In this document: positions 53,020-62,113 of the stretch, in pieces | How the letters are laid out: the number at the start of each line of letters is the position of its first letter | Position numbering within the stretch: the first letter of the stretch is position 1 | Assembly: GCA_947090765.1 (NCBI GenBank) | Contig: OX352322.1 | Coordinates: 6,441,001-6,505,000, forward strand | Direction of reading: 5' to 3' | DNA: 64,000 bases | Source of the DNA: Pseudomonas sp. MM223 | GTDB lineage: Bacteria; Pseudomonadota; Gammaproteobacteria; Pseudomonadales; Pseudomonadaceae | The notes under the pieces: model-generated | Told to the model about the DNA's origin: nothing | The model's database searches: none | What the model saw: only the letters and a program-made list of their open reading frames with translations | Program-made: the position numbers and the translations under genes

Positions 53020-54396
53020 ATGTCGGTACCCCCGCGTGCCGTTCAGCTTAACGAAGCGAACGCGTTCCTTAAGGAACATCCTGAGGTTCTCTACGTTGAC
53101 CTTCTGATTGCAGATATGAATGGTGTGGTGCGTGGCAAGCGCATTGAGCGCACCAGCCTCCACAAGGTTTACGAGAAAGGCATCAACCTGCCGGCCTCCC
53201 TCTTCGCCCTGGACATCAACGGTTCCACCGTCGAAAGCACTGGGCTTGGCCTGGACATCGGCGATGCTGACCGCATCTGCTACCCGATCCCCGACACGCT
53301 CTGTAACGAGCCGTGGCAAAAGCGCCCCACTGCCCAACTGCTGATGACCATGCACGAGATCGAAGGCGAGCCGTTCTTCGCCGACCCTCGTGAAGTGCTG
53401 CGCCAGGTGGTGAGCAAGTTCGACGAGCTGGGCCTTACCATTTGCGCTGCATTCGAGCTGGAGTTCTACCTGATCGACCAGGAGAACGTGAACGGCCGCC
53501 CACAGCCGCCGCGCTCGCCAATCTCGGGCAAACGCCCGCAGTCGACCCAGGTGTACCTGATCGACGACCTCGACGAATATGCCGACTGCCTGCAGGACAT
53601 CCTCGAAGGCGCGAAAGAACAAGGCATTCCGGCCGACGCCATCGTCAAGGAAAGCGCCCCGGCGCAGTTCGAAGTCAACCTGCACCACGTGGCCGACCCG
53701 CTCAAGGCCTGCGACTACGCGGTGCTGCTCAAGCGGTTGATCAAGAACATCGCCTACGACCATGAAATGGACACCACCTTCATGGCCAAGCCCTACCCGG
53801 GCCAGGCAGGTAACGGCCTGCATGTACACATTTCCGTGCTGGACAAAGATGGCAACAACATCTTCACCAGCGAGGATCCCGAGCAGAACGCCGCGCTACG
53901 TCACGCTGTCGGCGGTGTGCTCGAGACCCTGCCCGCGTCCATGGCGTTCCTTTGCCCGAACGTCAACTCGTACCGCCGCTTTGGCGCGCAGTTCTATGTA
54001 CCGAACGCGCCAAGCTGGGGCCTGGACAACCGCACCGTGGCCCTGCGCGTGCCGACCGGCTCGGCAGACGCTGTGCGCATCGAGCACCGCGTGGCCGGTG
54101 CCGACGCCAACCCGTACCTGATGATGGCTGCTGTGCTGGCCGGCGTGCACCATGGCCTGACCAACAAGATCGAACCGGGCAAGCCGATCGAAGGCAACTC
54201 GTACGAACAGCTGGAGCAGAGCCTGCCGAACAACCTGCGCGATGCCCTGCGCGAGCTGGACGACAGCGAGATCCTCAACAAGTACATCGATCCGAAGTAC
54301 ATCGACATCTTCGTCGCGTGCAAGGAAAGCGAGCTGGAGGAGTTCGAGCACTCGATCTCCGACCTCGAGTACAACTGGTACCTGCACACCGTGTAA
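53020..54396 (+). CDS. spuI: gamma-glutamylpolyamine synthetase, GS family (SpuI)
   Basis: 458-residue glutamine-synthetase-like ligase. AFELEFYLIDQ, FEVNLHHVADPLKACDYAV and GNGLHVHISVLD hold the metal- and ATP-binding residues, and NPYLMMAAVLAGVHHG the C-terminal pattern. It is the second GS-like gene of the cluster and clearly a paralogue of spuB. Divergent transcription from spuB matches spuI in P. aeruginosa, where such enzymes glutamylate putrescine, cadaverine or other amines. A strong terminator follows. Confidence 0.93.
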   Translation: MSVPPRAVQLNEANAFLKEHPEVLYVDLLIADMNGVVRGKRIERTSLHKVYEKGINLPASLFALDINGSTVESTGLGLDIGDADRICYPIPDTLCNEPWQKRPTAQLLMTMHEIEGEPFFADPREVLRQVVSKFDELGLTICAAFELEFYLIDQENVNGRPQPPRSPISGKRPQSTQVYLIDDLDEYADCLQDILEGAKEQGIPADAIVKESAPAQFEVNLHHVADPLKACDYAVLLKRLIKNIAYDHEMDTTFMAKPYPGQAGNGLHVHISVLDKDGNNIFTSEDPEQNAALRHAVGGVLETLPASMAFLCPNVNSYRRFGAQFYVPNAPSWGLDNRTVALRVPTGSADAVRIEHRVAGADANPYLMMAAVLAGVHHGLTNKIEPGKPIEGNSYEQLEQSLPNNLRDALRELDDSEILNKYIDPKYIDIFVACKESELEEFEHSISDLEYNWYLHTV

Positions 54397-54401
54397 ACGA
54401 A

Positions 54402-54428
54402 AACGCCGCCCACTAGGGCGGCGTTTTT
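54402..54428 (+). terminator. Rho-independent terminator after spuI
   Basis: Stem AACGCCGCC / GGCGGCGTT with a six-base loop, followed by five T, starting six bases after the spuI stop. Confidence 0.93.
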
Positions 54429-54455
54429 CATTTACGTCCAGGCAACTCGCTCCCT

Positions 54456-54578
54456 TGTAGGAGCGGCCTTGCGCCGCGAAAGGGGTGCGAAAGCGCCCCC
54501 AGGGGTTGTGCAGCTTGCAGACATTGCCGGGGCCGCTTTGCGGCCCTTTCGCGGCACAAGGCCGCTCCTACGAAGGCC
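54456..54578. repeat. REP pair, CGGCACAAGGCCG family
   Basis: Arms TGTAGGAGCGGCCTTGCGCC and GGCACAAGGCCGCTCCTAC, opposite in order to most pairs, with small hairpins GGGGTGCGAAAGCGCCCC and GGGGCCGCTTTGCGGCCC inside. The left arm has GCGCC where others have GTGCC. It lies between the convergent spuI and argA genes. Confidence 0.83.
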
Positions 54579-54596
54579 TCACTGCAGGCAGATACC

Positions 54597-55896
54597 TTAC
54601 AGGGGCTTCTCGAAAATCTTCGAATTGCGCTGGTAGTTGTACAGCGAAGCCCGCGCCGATGGCAGCCGTTCCACGCCGCTAGGCGCAAAACCGCGTTCGC
54701 GGAACCAGTGCGCCGTACGCGTCGTCAGCACGAACAGGGTATTCAACCCCATCTGCCGCGCCCGGCTCTCGATGCGCTCCAGCAATTCATCCCCGCGCCC
54801 GCCGTGGCGGTATTCCGGGTTCACCGCCAGGCACGCCAGGCTCACCTGCTTCGGAGTCGGCAATCGGGTACAACGCCGCACAGGCGATGATCATGCCCTC
54901 GCGCTCCACCACGCTGAACTGCTCGATCTCCCGCTCCAGCACCTCGCGCGAGCGGCGCACCAGAATGCCCTGCTCTTCCAGCGGGCTGATCAGCTCCAGC
55001 AAGCCGCCTACGTCCTCGATGGTCGCCTCGCGCACCACTTCGAACTGCTCCTGCGACACCAGCGTACCGCCACCGCCACGGGTGAACAGCTCGGTCAGCA
55101 GCGCGCCGTCCTCGGCATAACTGACAATGTGGCTGCGTGCCACGCCACCCTTGCAGGCCTCGGCGGCGGCGTCCAACAGCTCGCCCTGGTAGTCGCTGCC
55201 CAGGCGCTGCAGGTGCGGGGCAACCTGCTGCGGGCGCAGTTCCCGCACCAGCTTGCCGTCCGCGTCCAGCAGGCCCGGCTCGGCGCCGAACAACAGCAAC
55301 TTGTCGGCCCCCAGCTCGATGGCGGCACGGGTGGCCACGTCTTCGCAGGCCAGGTTGAAGATTTCGCCGGTGGGCGAGTAGCCCAGCGGCGACAGCAGCA
55401 CGATGGAGCGCTCGTCGAGCAGGCGGCTGATGCCCTTGCGGTCGACCCGGCGCACTTCGCCGGTGTGGTGGTAGTCCACCCCTTCGAGCACACCGATCGG
55501 CCGCGCGGTGACCAGGTTGCCGGACGCCACACGCAGGCGCGAGCCCTGCATCGGCGAAGCCGCGATGTCCATCGACAGGCGCGCCTCGATGGCCAGGCGC
55601 AAGGCGCCAACGGCGTCGATCACGCAGTCCAGGGTGGCGGCATCGGTGATGCGCAAGCCATGGTGGTAGTGCGGGGTCAGGCCGCGATCGGCCAGGCGGC
55701 TTTCAATCTGCGGGCGCGAGCCATGCACCAGCACCAGGCGCACGCCAAGGCTGTGCAGCAACACCAGGTCGTGGACGATGTTGCCGAAATTAGGGTGTTC
55801 CACCCCATCGCCAGGGAGCATGACCACGAAGGTGCAGTCGCGATGGGCATTGATGTACGGGGAGGCATGACGCAGCCAGTTGACGTAGTCGGGCAT
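54597..55896 (-). pseudogene. argA: N-acetylglutamate synthase, single-base frameshift
   Basis: ArgA acetylates glutamate in the first step of arginine synthesis. It has an amino-acid-kinase-like domain (about residues 10-280; VHGSRPQIESRLADRG) that binds arginine for feedback control, and a C-terminal GNAT domain. The frame breaks after Glu352: GGTGAGCCTGGCG where GGTGAGCTGGCG is expected, an extra base at 54839/54840. Acetyl-CoA-binding residues (CLAVNPEYRHGGRGDELL) are in the second frame, ending EKPL at 54597. Repair gives 432 residues, the normal length. As written the GNAT domain is lost. It lies 124 bases downstream of argE. Confidence 0.92.
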
Positions 55897-56020
55897 GACA
55901 GGGCCTGTGGATAAGTGGACGGAGAACGGCGATACAAGGGGCGTTCAAGATCATCGTCGGAACAGGCTTGCGGTCACGCGCGGTCTCCTCTAGGCAGGAA
56001 CGAATCAACTCGATTGACGT

Positions 56021-57163
56021 TTAATGCAGGCAATAGTGCCGGATCAGGTCACGCAATAGACGCACGGTAGGCTCGATTCGTGACATTTCCAGGTATTCGC
56101 CGGGCTGGTGGGCACAGGCGATGTCGCCGGGGCCCAGCACGATGGTCTGGCAGCCCAGTTGCTGAAGATAAGGCGCTTCGGTGCCGAACGCCACCGCTTC
56201 GGCGCGGTGGCCGGTCAGGCGTTCCGCCACTTGCACCAGCTCGGCATCGGCAGCCTGCTCGAACGGCGGCACCTCCGGGAACAGGGGTGCGTAGTCGATG
56301 CGCACATCATGGCGCTCGGCCACGGGCACCAGCTTCTCGCGAATGGCTGCACGCAGCTGCTCTACATCCATGCCCGGCAACGGCCGCAGGTCGAATTCAA
56401 GCGCACACTGGCCGCAGATGCGGTTGGGGTTGTCGCCGCCGTGGATGCAGCCAAAGTTCAGGGTCGGGGTCGGCACGGTGAACTGCGGGTTGCGATAGGT
56501 TTGCTGCCATTGCTGGCGCAGGCCCATCAGCTCGCCCATTACCGCATGCATGGCCTCCAGCGCACTGCGGCCCAGGCTTGGGTCCGACGAGTGGCCGCTG
56601 CGCCCGAGGATGTCGATGCGGTCCATGAGGATGCCCTTGTGCATGCGGATCGGCCGCAGCCCGGTAGGCTCGCCGATGACCGCCGCACGGCCCAGCGGTT
56701 GGCCGGCCTCGGCCAAGGCGCGGGCACCGGACATGGAGCTTTCTTCGTCGCAGGTGGCGAGGATCAGCAGCGGCTGCTTGAAGTCATGCTCCAACAGCGG
56801 GATGACGGCTTCGATGACCAAGGCGAAAAAGCCCTTCATGTCGCAGCTGCCCAGGCCGACCCAGCGGCCATCGACTTCGGTCAGCTTCAGAGGGTCACTG
56901 GCCCACAGTTGTTCGTCATACGGCACGGTGTCGCTGTGCCCGGCCAGCACCAGGCCACCCGGGCCGCTGCCACGGCTGGCCAGCAGGTTGAACTTGCCCG
57001 GGCTGACCTGCTGGATGTCGCATGTAAACCCCAAGTCGCCCAGCCAGCCGGCCAGCAGGTCGATGACCTGGCGGTTGGACTGGTCCAGCGCGGGCTGGGT
57101 GCAACTGACCGAAGGCGCGGCGATCAAGGCGGCAAACTGGTCTTTCAGCGTCGGCAACGGCAT
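56021..57163 (-). CDS. argE: acetylornithine deacetylase
   Basis: 380-residue M20-family zinc hydrolase that turns N-acetylornithine into ornithine. VLAGHSDTVPYD (metal His and Asp), GLGSCDMKGFFAL, ATCDEESSMSGA (catalytic Glu pair) and EFDLRPLPG are the family motifs. The second ATG at 57163 (MPLPTLKDQFAAL) is the start, because GAGGAG lies seven bases before it and would be too close to the first ATG. It is upstream of argA in the same direction. Confidence 0.94.
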   Translation of the reverse strand: MPLPTLKDQFAALIAAPSVSCTQPALDQSNRQVIDLLAGWLGDLGFTCDIQQVSPGKFNLLASRGSGPGGLVLAGHSDTVPYDEQLWASDPLKLTEVDGRWVGLGSCDMKGFFALVIEAVIPLLEHDFKQPLLILATCDEESSMSGARALAEAGQPLGRAAVIGEPTGLRPIRMHKGILMDRIDILGRSGHSSDPSLGRSALEAMHAVMGELMGLRQQWQQTYRNPQFTVPTPTLNFGCIHGGDNPNRICGQCALEFDLRPLPGMDVEQLRAAIREKLVPVAERHDVRIDYAPLFPEVPPFEQAADAELVQVAERLTGHRAEAVAFGTEAPYLQQLGCQTIVLGPGDIACAHQPGEYLEMSRIEPTVRLLRDLIRHYCLH

Positions 57164-57278
57164 GCGCATACTCCTCGGAAGCGTTGCCCATCATAGGACT
57201 ATCCGCCGTCTGGAATAAACCGTTGGCGGCGGACTGCTGTAGACTCTCCGCCAACCACGCCCCTCTTTCGAGTCTGTG

Positions 57279-58645
57279 ATGCACAAAGAAACCGAACTGA
57301 AGCTCCGCGCCAGCCGCGAGACCCTTGCCGCCCTGCGCGAGCACCCTCTGCTGAAAAAGCGCAACAAGTCCGGCTGGCAGACCCGTGAACTGCTCAACCA
57401 GTACTTCGACACCCCCGAGCGTGAGCTGTCCGCCGCCCGTGTCGCCCTGCGCCTGCGCCGCGATGGCGATGCCGTCATCCAGACCCTCAAGTGCCGCGGC
57501 ACCAGCGTGGCCGGCCTGTCCGAGCGCAACGAGTACGAATGGAACCTGGACAAGGTCAAGCTCGACCTGAAAAAGCTGGACGCCACCTGCTGGCCCGAGC
57601 AACTGGCCAACCTGGACAAAAAAACCATCAAGCCGTTGTTTACCACCGACTTCAGCCGTGAATACGCCGAAATCGCCTGGGGCCGTGGCAAAAGCAAGGT
57701 GGTGATCGAGGCCGCGCTGGACCAGGGCTTCGTGATTGCCGGCAAACGCAAGGAAGAGATCTGCGAGCTGGGCTGGAGCTGCGCGAAGGTGACCCGCAAG
57801 CACTGCTGGAACTGGCCGCCGAGCTGGCCGCCAGCCTGCCGCTGATGCCCTGCGACATCAGCAAGGCCGAGCGTGGCTACCGCCTGCTGGAGCCGGACAG
57901 CTACGAGCTGGGGCTGCCGCACACCGAGCTGGAAGCTGAAATGGCCCTGGACGACGCCTACGCCGCATTAGCCTGGCAACTGCTGGGCAGCAGCCAGCGC
58001 CTGGCCGAGCAGTACCGCCACAACGGCCACTGGCGCCTGCTGCAAGACTGGGTCGAGTGCCTGAGTGAGCTGCGCGCGCTGACTGCCAGCCTGGGCCAGG
58101 CTGCACCGCGTGCCAGCACCCGTGAGCTGCGCAGCAGCCTCGACGCCCTGCTGGAAGACTGGCGTCCGCTGGTGCAGGCCGGCAACGATGACGAAGACAT
58201 CCGCCGCGCCGCCCCCGAGCAGTTTGCCGAAGAACTGGAAGACGTGCGCTGGGGCCAGTTCTCGCTGGAAACCTCGCGCTGGCTGCTGGCCCGTGCCTGG
58301 ACCGCAGAACGCAAAGGCCGTGGCGAGCGCCAGGGCAAGGCGCAGCTGGCCAGCTGGCTGGCGCACCTGCTGGGCGAAGAAGGCCGTGCGTTGAAGCTGC
58401 CGCTGTACACCCAGCGCCCGGAAGACCTGGCCGAGCAACTGCCACGTATCGAGCAACTGCTGGCTTGGCTGCACCATGCCCGCCAGGTGCTGGAAGCACC
58501 ACAGATGGACCGCCTGTATGGCGACCTGAAAAAGCTGCACGAGCTGGCCGAACTGCCGATCAGCGATGAAGTACTGGAAGCCCGTATCGAACAGGCCCGG
58601 GCAGTGGACCAGAGCCGCGGCTGGAAGCACCTGCTCAAGGCGTGA
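57279..58645 (+). pseudogene. CYTH-CHAD inorganic triphosphatase-like protein, single-base frameshift
   Basis: The N-terminal CYTH domain has the ExExK signature as ETELKL; beta-strand residues LLNQYFDTPERELSAARVAL and ALRLRRDGD line the triphosphate tunnel. The C-terminal part (from about residue 220) is a helical CHAD domain, a polyphosphate-binding module. The frame breaks after Leu164: GAGCTGGGCTGGAGC where GAGCTGGAGCTGGAGC is expected, one A missing between 57771 and 57772. The second half runs to 58645 in the next frame; repair gives 455 residues. The real start is probably ATG 57279 (MHKETELKLRASRE). Such proteins may hydrolyse triphosphate or act in polyphosphate handling. Confidence 0.9.
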
Positions 58646-58671
58646 TGCCTGATCGGGATGGCGCGACCTTT

Positions 58672-58788
58672 GTAGGAGCGGCCTTGCGCCGCGAAAGGGC
58701 CGCAAAGCGGCCCCAGAACTCCGGCATTCCTTACTGTTGCTGGGGCTGCTCTGCAGCCCTTTCGCGGCACAAGGCCGCTCCTACACGG
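58672..58788. repeat. REP pair, CGGCACAAGGCCG family
   Basis: Arms TGTAGGAGCGGCCTTGCGCC and GGCACAAGGCCGCTCCTACA, order opposite to most, with hairpins GGGCCGCAAAGCGGCCCC and GGGGCTGCTCTGCAGCCC inside. Between the convergent CYTH-CHAD and Lrp genes. Same layout and GCGCC variant as the pair at 54456. Confidence 0.83.
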
Positions 58789-58814
58789 TCCGCGCCAGCT
58801 GCTTGAGAGCAGCT

Positions 58815-59285
58815 TTACTTTGAAAGTGGCAGGCTGGTGGTCGATTTGATCTCCGACAGCGCCACAATCGAATTCACTTCCTGAATCCCCGGCACGTTCG
58901 ACAACTTTTCGAAGAAGAAGCGCTCATAAGCCTCGATGTCCGATGTGACGATGCGCAGCAGAAAGTCCACCGCCCCCATCAGCACATAACACTCCAGCAC
59001 CTCCGGAAACCCGCGGATCGCCTCGGTGAACTCGGTAAAGTTGGAGCGCCCGTGCGCATTGAGTTTCACCTCGGCGAAAATCTGCGTGTTCAAGCCAACC
59101 TTCTTGCGGTCCAGCAAAGTCACTTGCCCGCGAATCACGCCCTCTTCCTTCAAGCGCTGTATGCGCCGCCAGCACGGCGATTGCGACAGCCCCACGCGCT
59201 CGGCGATCTGCGCGCTGGACAGCGAAGCGTCCTCTTGCAGCAGTTCGAGAATACGGCGGTCGTAGGCGTCCAGCTCGCTGTGCAT
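58815..59285 (-). CDS. Lrp/AsnC-family transcriptional regulator
   Basis: 156 residues. An N-terminal winged helix-turn-helix (LDAYDRRILELLQEDASL, then SSAQIAERVGLSQSPCWRRI) is followed by a RAM/AsnC ligand domain (AEVKLNAHGRSNFTEF, ECYVLMGAVDFLLRIV). Such proteins sense amino acids and control their metabolism. It is divergent from the small gene at 59412, which it may regulate. Close to the leucine-responsive Lrp of P. putida, though the exact paralogue is uncertain. Confidence 0.9.
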   Translation of the reverse strand: MHSELDAYDRRILELLQEDASLSSAQIAERVGLSQSPCWRRIQRLKEEGVIRGQVTLLDRKKVGLNTQIFAEVKLNAHGRSNFTEFTEAIRGFPEVLECYVLMGAVDFLLRIVTSDIEAYERFFFEKLSNVPGIQEVNSIVALSEIKSTTSLPLSK

Positions 59286-59411
59286 TACTCAATCTCCTTA
59301 AAGCCAATATCTGAATCAATCAATTCGCCAACACGGCGAAATAACCAAATCATAGCGAAAAAATGCCGCCGCCAACGTGCAAGAATTTCTCCCACATTCG
59401 CGGAGACCAGC

Positions 59412-59716
59412 ATGAACGCACAGCCCCGTACCGACGCCTGGGCCGCCAGCAACGCCCACAGCACCGTGCACTATCGCCTGCAGGCCGAAGCCGAACCCGA
59501 TAGCCTGTGCCGCGTGCTCAACCTGTTTGCCCTGCAGTTCCTGACCCCGCACAGCGTGCACGTCAGCCAGCAGGACGACTGGCTGGATATCGAAGTGGGC
59601 ATCGGCGGCCTGAGCGGCACCGGGCCGAGGTGATTGCGCAGAAACTGCGTAACCTGGTGTGTGTGGGTGAAGTGAGCCTGAGCAATGCCCAGCGGGTGGC
59701 GCTGGCGGTTGTATAA
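59412..59716 (+). pseudogene. small ACT-like protein, single-base frameshift
   Basis: The frame MNAQPRTDAWAASNAHSTVH to VGIGGLS then breaks after codon 68: AGCGGCACC where AGCGAGCACC is expected (A missing between 59616 and 59617). The remainder, HRAEVIAQKLRNLVCVGEV to NAQRVALAVV, continues in the next frame to 59716. Repair gives 101 residues. The pattern of beta strand, helix and QKLRNLVCV with a cysteine resembles small ACT-like amino-acid-binding domains. Its position beside a divergent Lrp gene supports an amino-acid link. Function unknown. Confidence 0.75.
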
Positions 59717-59721
59717 CCATT

Positions 59722-59822
59722 CTGCGGCCCTATCGCCGGCAAGCCAGCTCCCACAGGATCACCACAGGTTCGAACACTGCGCGGTACCTGTGGGAGCTGG
59801 CTTGCCGGCGATGAGGCCGGTA
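59722..59822. repeat. REP pair, CCGGCAAGCC family
   Basis: Arms GGCCCTATCGCCGGCAAGCC and GGCTTGCCGGCGATGAGGCC with CACAGG / CCTGTG. It lies just after the small ACT-like gene and before the GspE-like gene. Confidence 0.85.
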
Positions 59823-59917
59823 CAGAAATAGTAAAACCCTGAAACCCTTCACCTCCGATGCCTTTCCGCCGCCCGGCTAGCCTTGATCAGCACCTCCATC
59901 AGGCACGGACGCCAACC

Positions 59918-61591
59918 ATGCACACCCCAGACAACCCGGCACTCGAACTCAAGGGCGTGCTCCAGGCCCTGCTCGCCGACCAGCACTTGCACGCCAACGA
60001 CACCCTGCAAGTACTCGAACACGCCGCCGCCCACCCCACCGCCCACCCGCTGGAACACATCGCCGCCTGCTGCCTGCAAGACCGCCGGCAACCCGGGCAG
60101 CTGCTGGACCTGGACCACCTCTGCCAATGGCTGGCCAACAAGGTCGGCCAGCCCTACCTGCGCATCGACCCCATGCAACTCGACCTGCCCCAGGTTGCCG
60201 GCCTGATCTCCCCCGCTTTCGCCCAGCGTCACGGCATCCTCATCGTCGCCGCTGACCCCTCCGGCGTCACCGTCGCCAGCGCCCAGCCCTATCAGGACGA
60301 CTGGCAGGCAGACCTGGCCCGCAGCCTGGGTCGGCCGATCCGCCGCGTGCTGGCCAGCCCATTGCAGCTCCGTCAGTCGGGGCAGTCGTTTCACCGCCTG
60401 GCCCAGTCGGTAAAGGGCGCGCAGCACCAGCAATCAGCCAGCCTGGGTGAACTTGAACAGTTGCTTGAACTGGGCAAGCGCCAGGCCGAAGCTAGCGCCG
60501 ACGACGCGCACATCGTGCATATCGTCGACTGGCTGCTGCAGTACGCCATTGAACAGCGCGCCAGCGATATCCACCTGGAGCCCCGGCGCGAACTGGGCCA
60601 GTTGCGCTACCGCATAGATGGCCTGCTGCACACTGTCTATGCCTTCCCCGCCGGGGTCACCCTGGCGCTGGTCAGCCGCCTGAAACACCTGGGGCGCATG
60701 GACGTTGCAGAAAAGCGCCGGCCGCAGGACGGCCGCCTGCAAAGCCGGCTACCGGGTGGCGGCGAGGTGGAGCTACGGCTGTCGACCCTGCCGACCCCGT
60801 TCGGCGAAAAGCTGGTACTGCGCCTGTTCGACCCTCACCAACTGCACGAGGGCTTCGACCGCCTCGGCCTGGAGGGGCCGCAGTTGGCTCAGTGGCAAGG
60901 CCTGCTGCGCCAGCGCCAGGGCATCATCCTGGTCACCGGCCCCACCGGCTCCGGCAAGACCAGCACGCTGTACGCCAGCCTCAAGCTGCTGGCCACGCCG
61001 CAGGTCAACCTGTGCACCATCGAAGACCCGATCGAGCGCCTGGAGCCAGCCTTCAACCAGCTGCAGGTGCAGCCCGCGCTGGACTTGGGTTTCGCCAGCG
61101 CCGTGCGGGCCATGCTGCGCCAGGACCCGGACATCATCATGATCGGCGAAATCCGCGACCGCGAAACGGCCCTGGTGGCGGTGCAGGCAGCCCTGACCGG
61201 GCACCTGGTGCTGTCGACCCTGCATACCAACGACGCCTGCGCCGCGATCACACGCCTGCAGGAGCTGGGTGTGGCCGACTACCTGATCAAGGCCACACTG
61301 GTCGGGGTAATGGCCCAGCGTCTGGTCCGCACTGTGTGCCCGGACTGCCAGGCGAACGCACCAGCAACCTGCCAAACCTGCCGTGGCACCGGCTTTCATG
61401 GGCGCACGGGTTTGTTCGAACTGCTACAGCCCAGCGAAAGCCTGCGCGCATTGATTGGCCCGAGCGCCGACCTGACCCTTTTGCGGCGCCAGGCGCTGGC
61501 CGATGGCCTGGTTGACCTGCGCCGTTGCGGCGAGGCCAAAGTGGCTTGCGGGCAAACCCGACCGGAGGAAGTGCTGCGCGTCTGCACCTGA
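59918..61591 (+). CDS. GspE/PilB-family secretion ATPase, orphan
   Basis: 557 residues with an N-terminal GspE/PilB N-domain (about 1-180), then the hexameric ATPase core: DIHLEPRRELGQLRYRIDG, Walker A GPTGSGKTST (about 341-350), Asp box TIEDPIERLEP, Walker B DPDIIMIGEIRDRETA and His box LSTLHTNDA. A zinc-binding tetracysteine segment (CPDC to CQTC) follows. This drives type II secretion or type IV pilus assembly, but no other gsp or pil gene lies in the window. TCCATCAGG is a weak upstream ribosome-binding site. Confidence 0.9.
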   Translation: MHTPDNPALELKGVLQALLADQHLHANDTLQVLEHAAAHPTAHPLEHIAACCLQDRRQPGQLLDLDHLCQWLANKVGQPYLRIDPMQLDLPQVAGLISPAFAQRHGILIVAADPSGVTVASAQPYQDDWQADLARSLGRPIRRVLASPLQLRQSGQSFHRLAQSVKGAQHQQSASLGELEQLLELGKRQAEASADDAHIVHIVDWLLQYAIEQRASDIHLEPRRELGQLRYRIDGLLHTVYAFPAGVTLALVSRLKHLGRMDVAEKRRPQDGRLQSRLPGGGEVELRLSTLPTPFGEKLVLRLFDPHQLHEGFDRLGLEGPQLAQWQGLLRQRQGIILVTGPTGSGKTSTLYASLKLLATPQVNLCTIEDPIERLEPAFNQLQVQPALDLGFASAVRAMLRQDPDIIMIGEIRDRETALVAVQAALTGHLVLSTLHTNDACAAITRLQELGVADYLIKATLVGVMAQRLVRTVCPDCQANAPATCQTCRGTGFHGRTGLFELLQPSESLRALIGPSADLTLLRRQALADGLVDLRRCGEAKVACGQTRPEEVLRVCT

Positions 61592-61679
61592 CGAAAAGTC
61601 CTTTGTATTCAAGGAACTTGCCTTGCCCGGAAAGATCCAACGGCGCATCTTCAACCCTCACCCTTCGAGGTGTTTCAAC

Positions 61680-61994
61680 ATGCGTCTCAAAACCGCCATC
61701 GCCGCCGCTGCCTTGCTCTCGCTGCCTATCGGTTCGGCCATGGCCGATACCTTCTGGCGTAACGTGATGACCTCCGGTGCCACCACGGCATCGAGCTACC
61801 TGACCTCGCACGATCACAAGCTGGTAGTAGCGGCACAGGATGATGCCGGCAGCTTCGTGGCCAGCGAAGGTGCCATTCGCGGGCCATTCCTGGAGGCTGC
61901 GTTGAAGCAGGTGCGGGCGGAGAACCCGGGGATGCAGGCTTCCGACATGGAGCTGGCCAATGCCATCCTGGCCAAGAATGCAGTAGCCGAATAA
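61680..61994 (+). CDS. DUF2388 exported protein
   Basis: 104 residues with a signal peptide (RLKTAIAAAALLSLPIGSAMA) and mature sequence DTFWRNVMTSGATTASSYLT, SHDHKLVVAAQDDAGSFVAS and LEAALKQVRAENPGMQAS, the DUF2388 pattern of small Pseudomonas periplasmic proteins. CGAGG lies nine bases before the ATG. It follows the ATPase gene by 88 bases in the same direction. Function unknown. Confidence 0.85.
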   Translation: MRLKTAIAAAALLSLPIGSAMADTFWRNVMTSGATTASSYLTSHDHKLVVAAQDDAGSFVASEGAIRGPFLEAALKQVRAENPGMQASDMELANAILAKNAVAE

Positions 61995-61999
61995 CCGCT

Positions 62000-62104
62000 G
62001 CGGGGGCTTCGCCCCCGATCGCCGGCAAGCCAGCTCCCACAGGATCGCACCGCCCTCCAGGCCTGTGCAGTACCTGTGGGGGCTGGCTTGCCGGCGATGA
62101 AGCC
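62000..62104. repeat. REP pair, CCGGCAAGCC family
   Basis: Arms GATCGCCGGCAAGCCAGCTC and GGGGCTGGCTTGCCGGCGATG with CACAGG / CCTGTGGG; preceded by the small hairpin CGGGGGCTTCGCCCCCG. Between the convergent DUF2388 and gcvP genes. Confidence 0.85.
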
Positions 62105-62113
62105 ACACCGATC

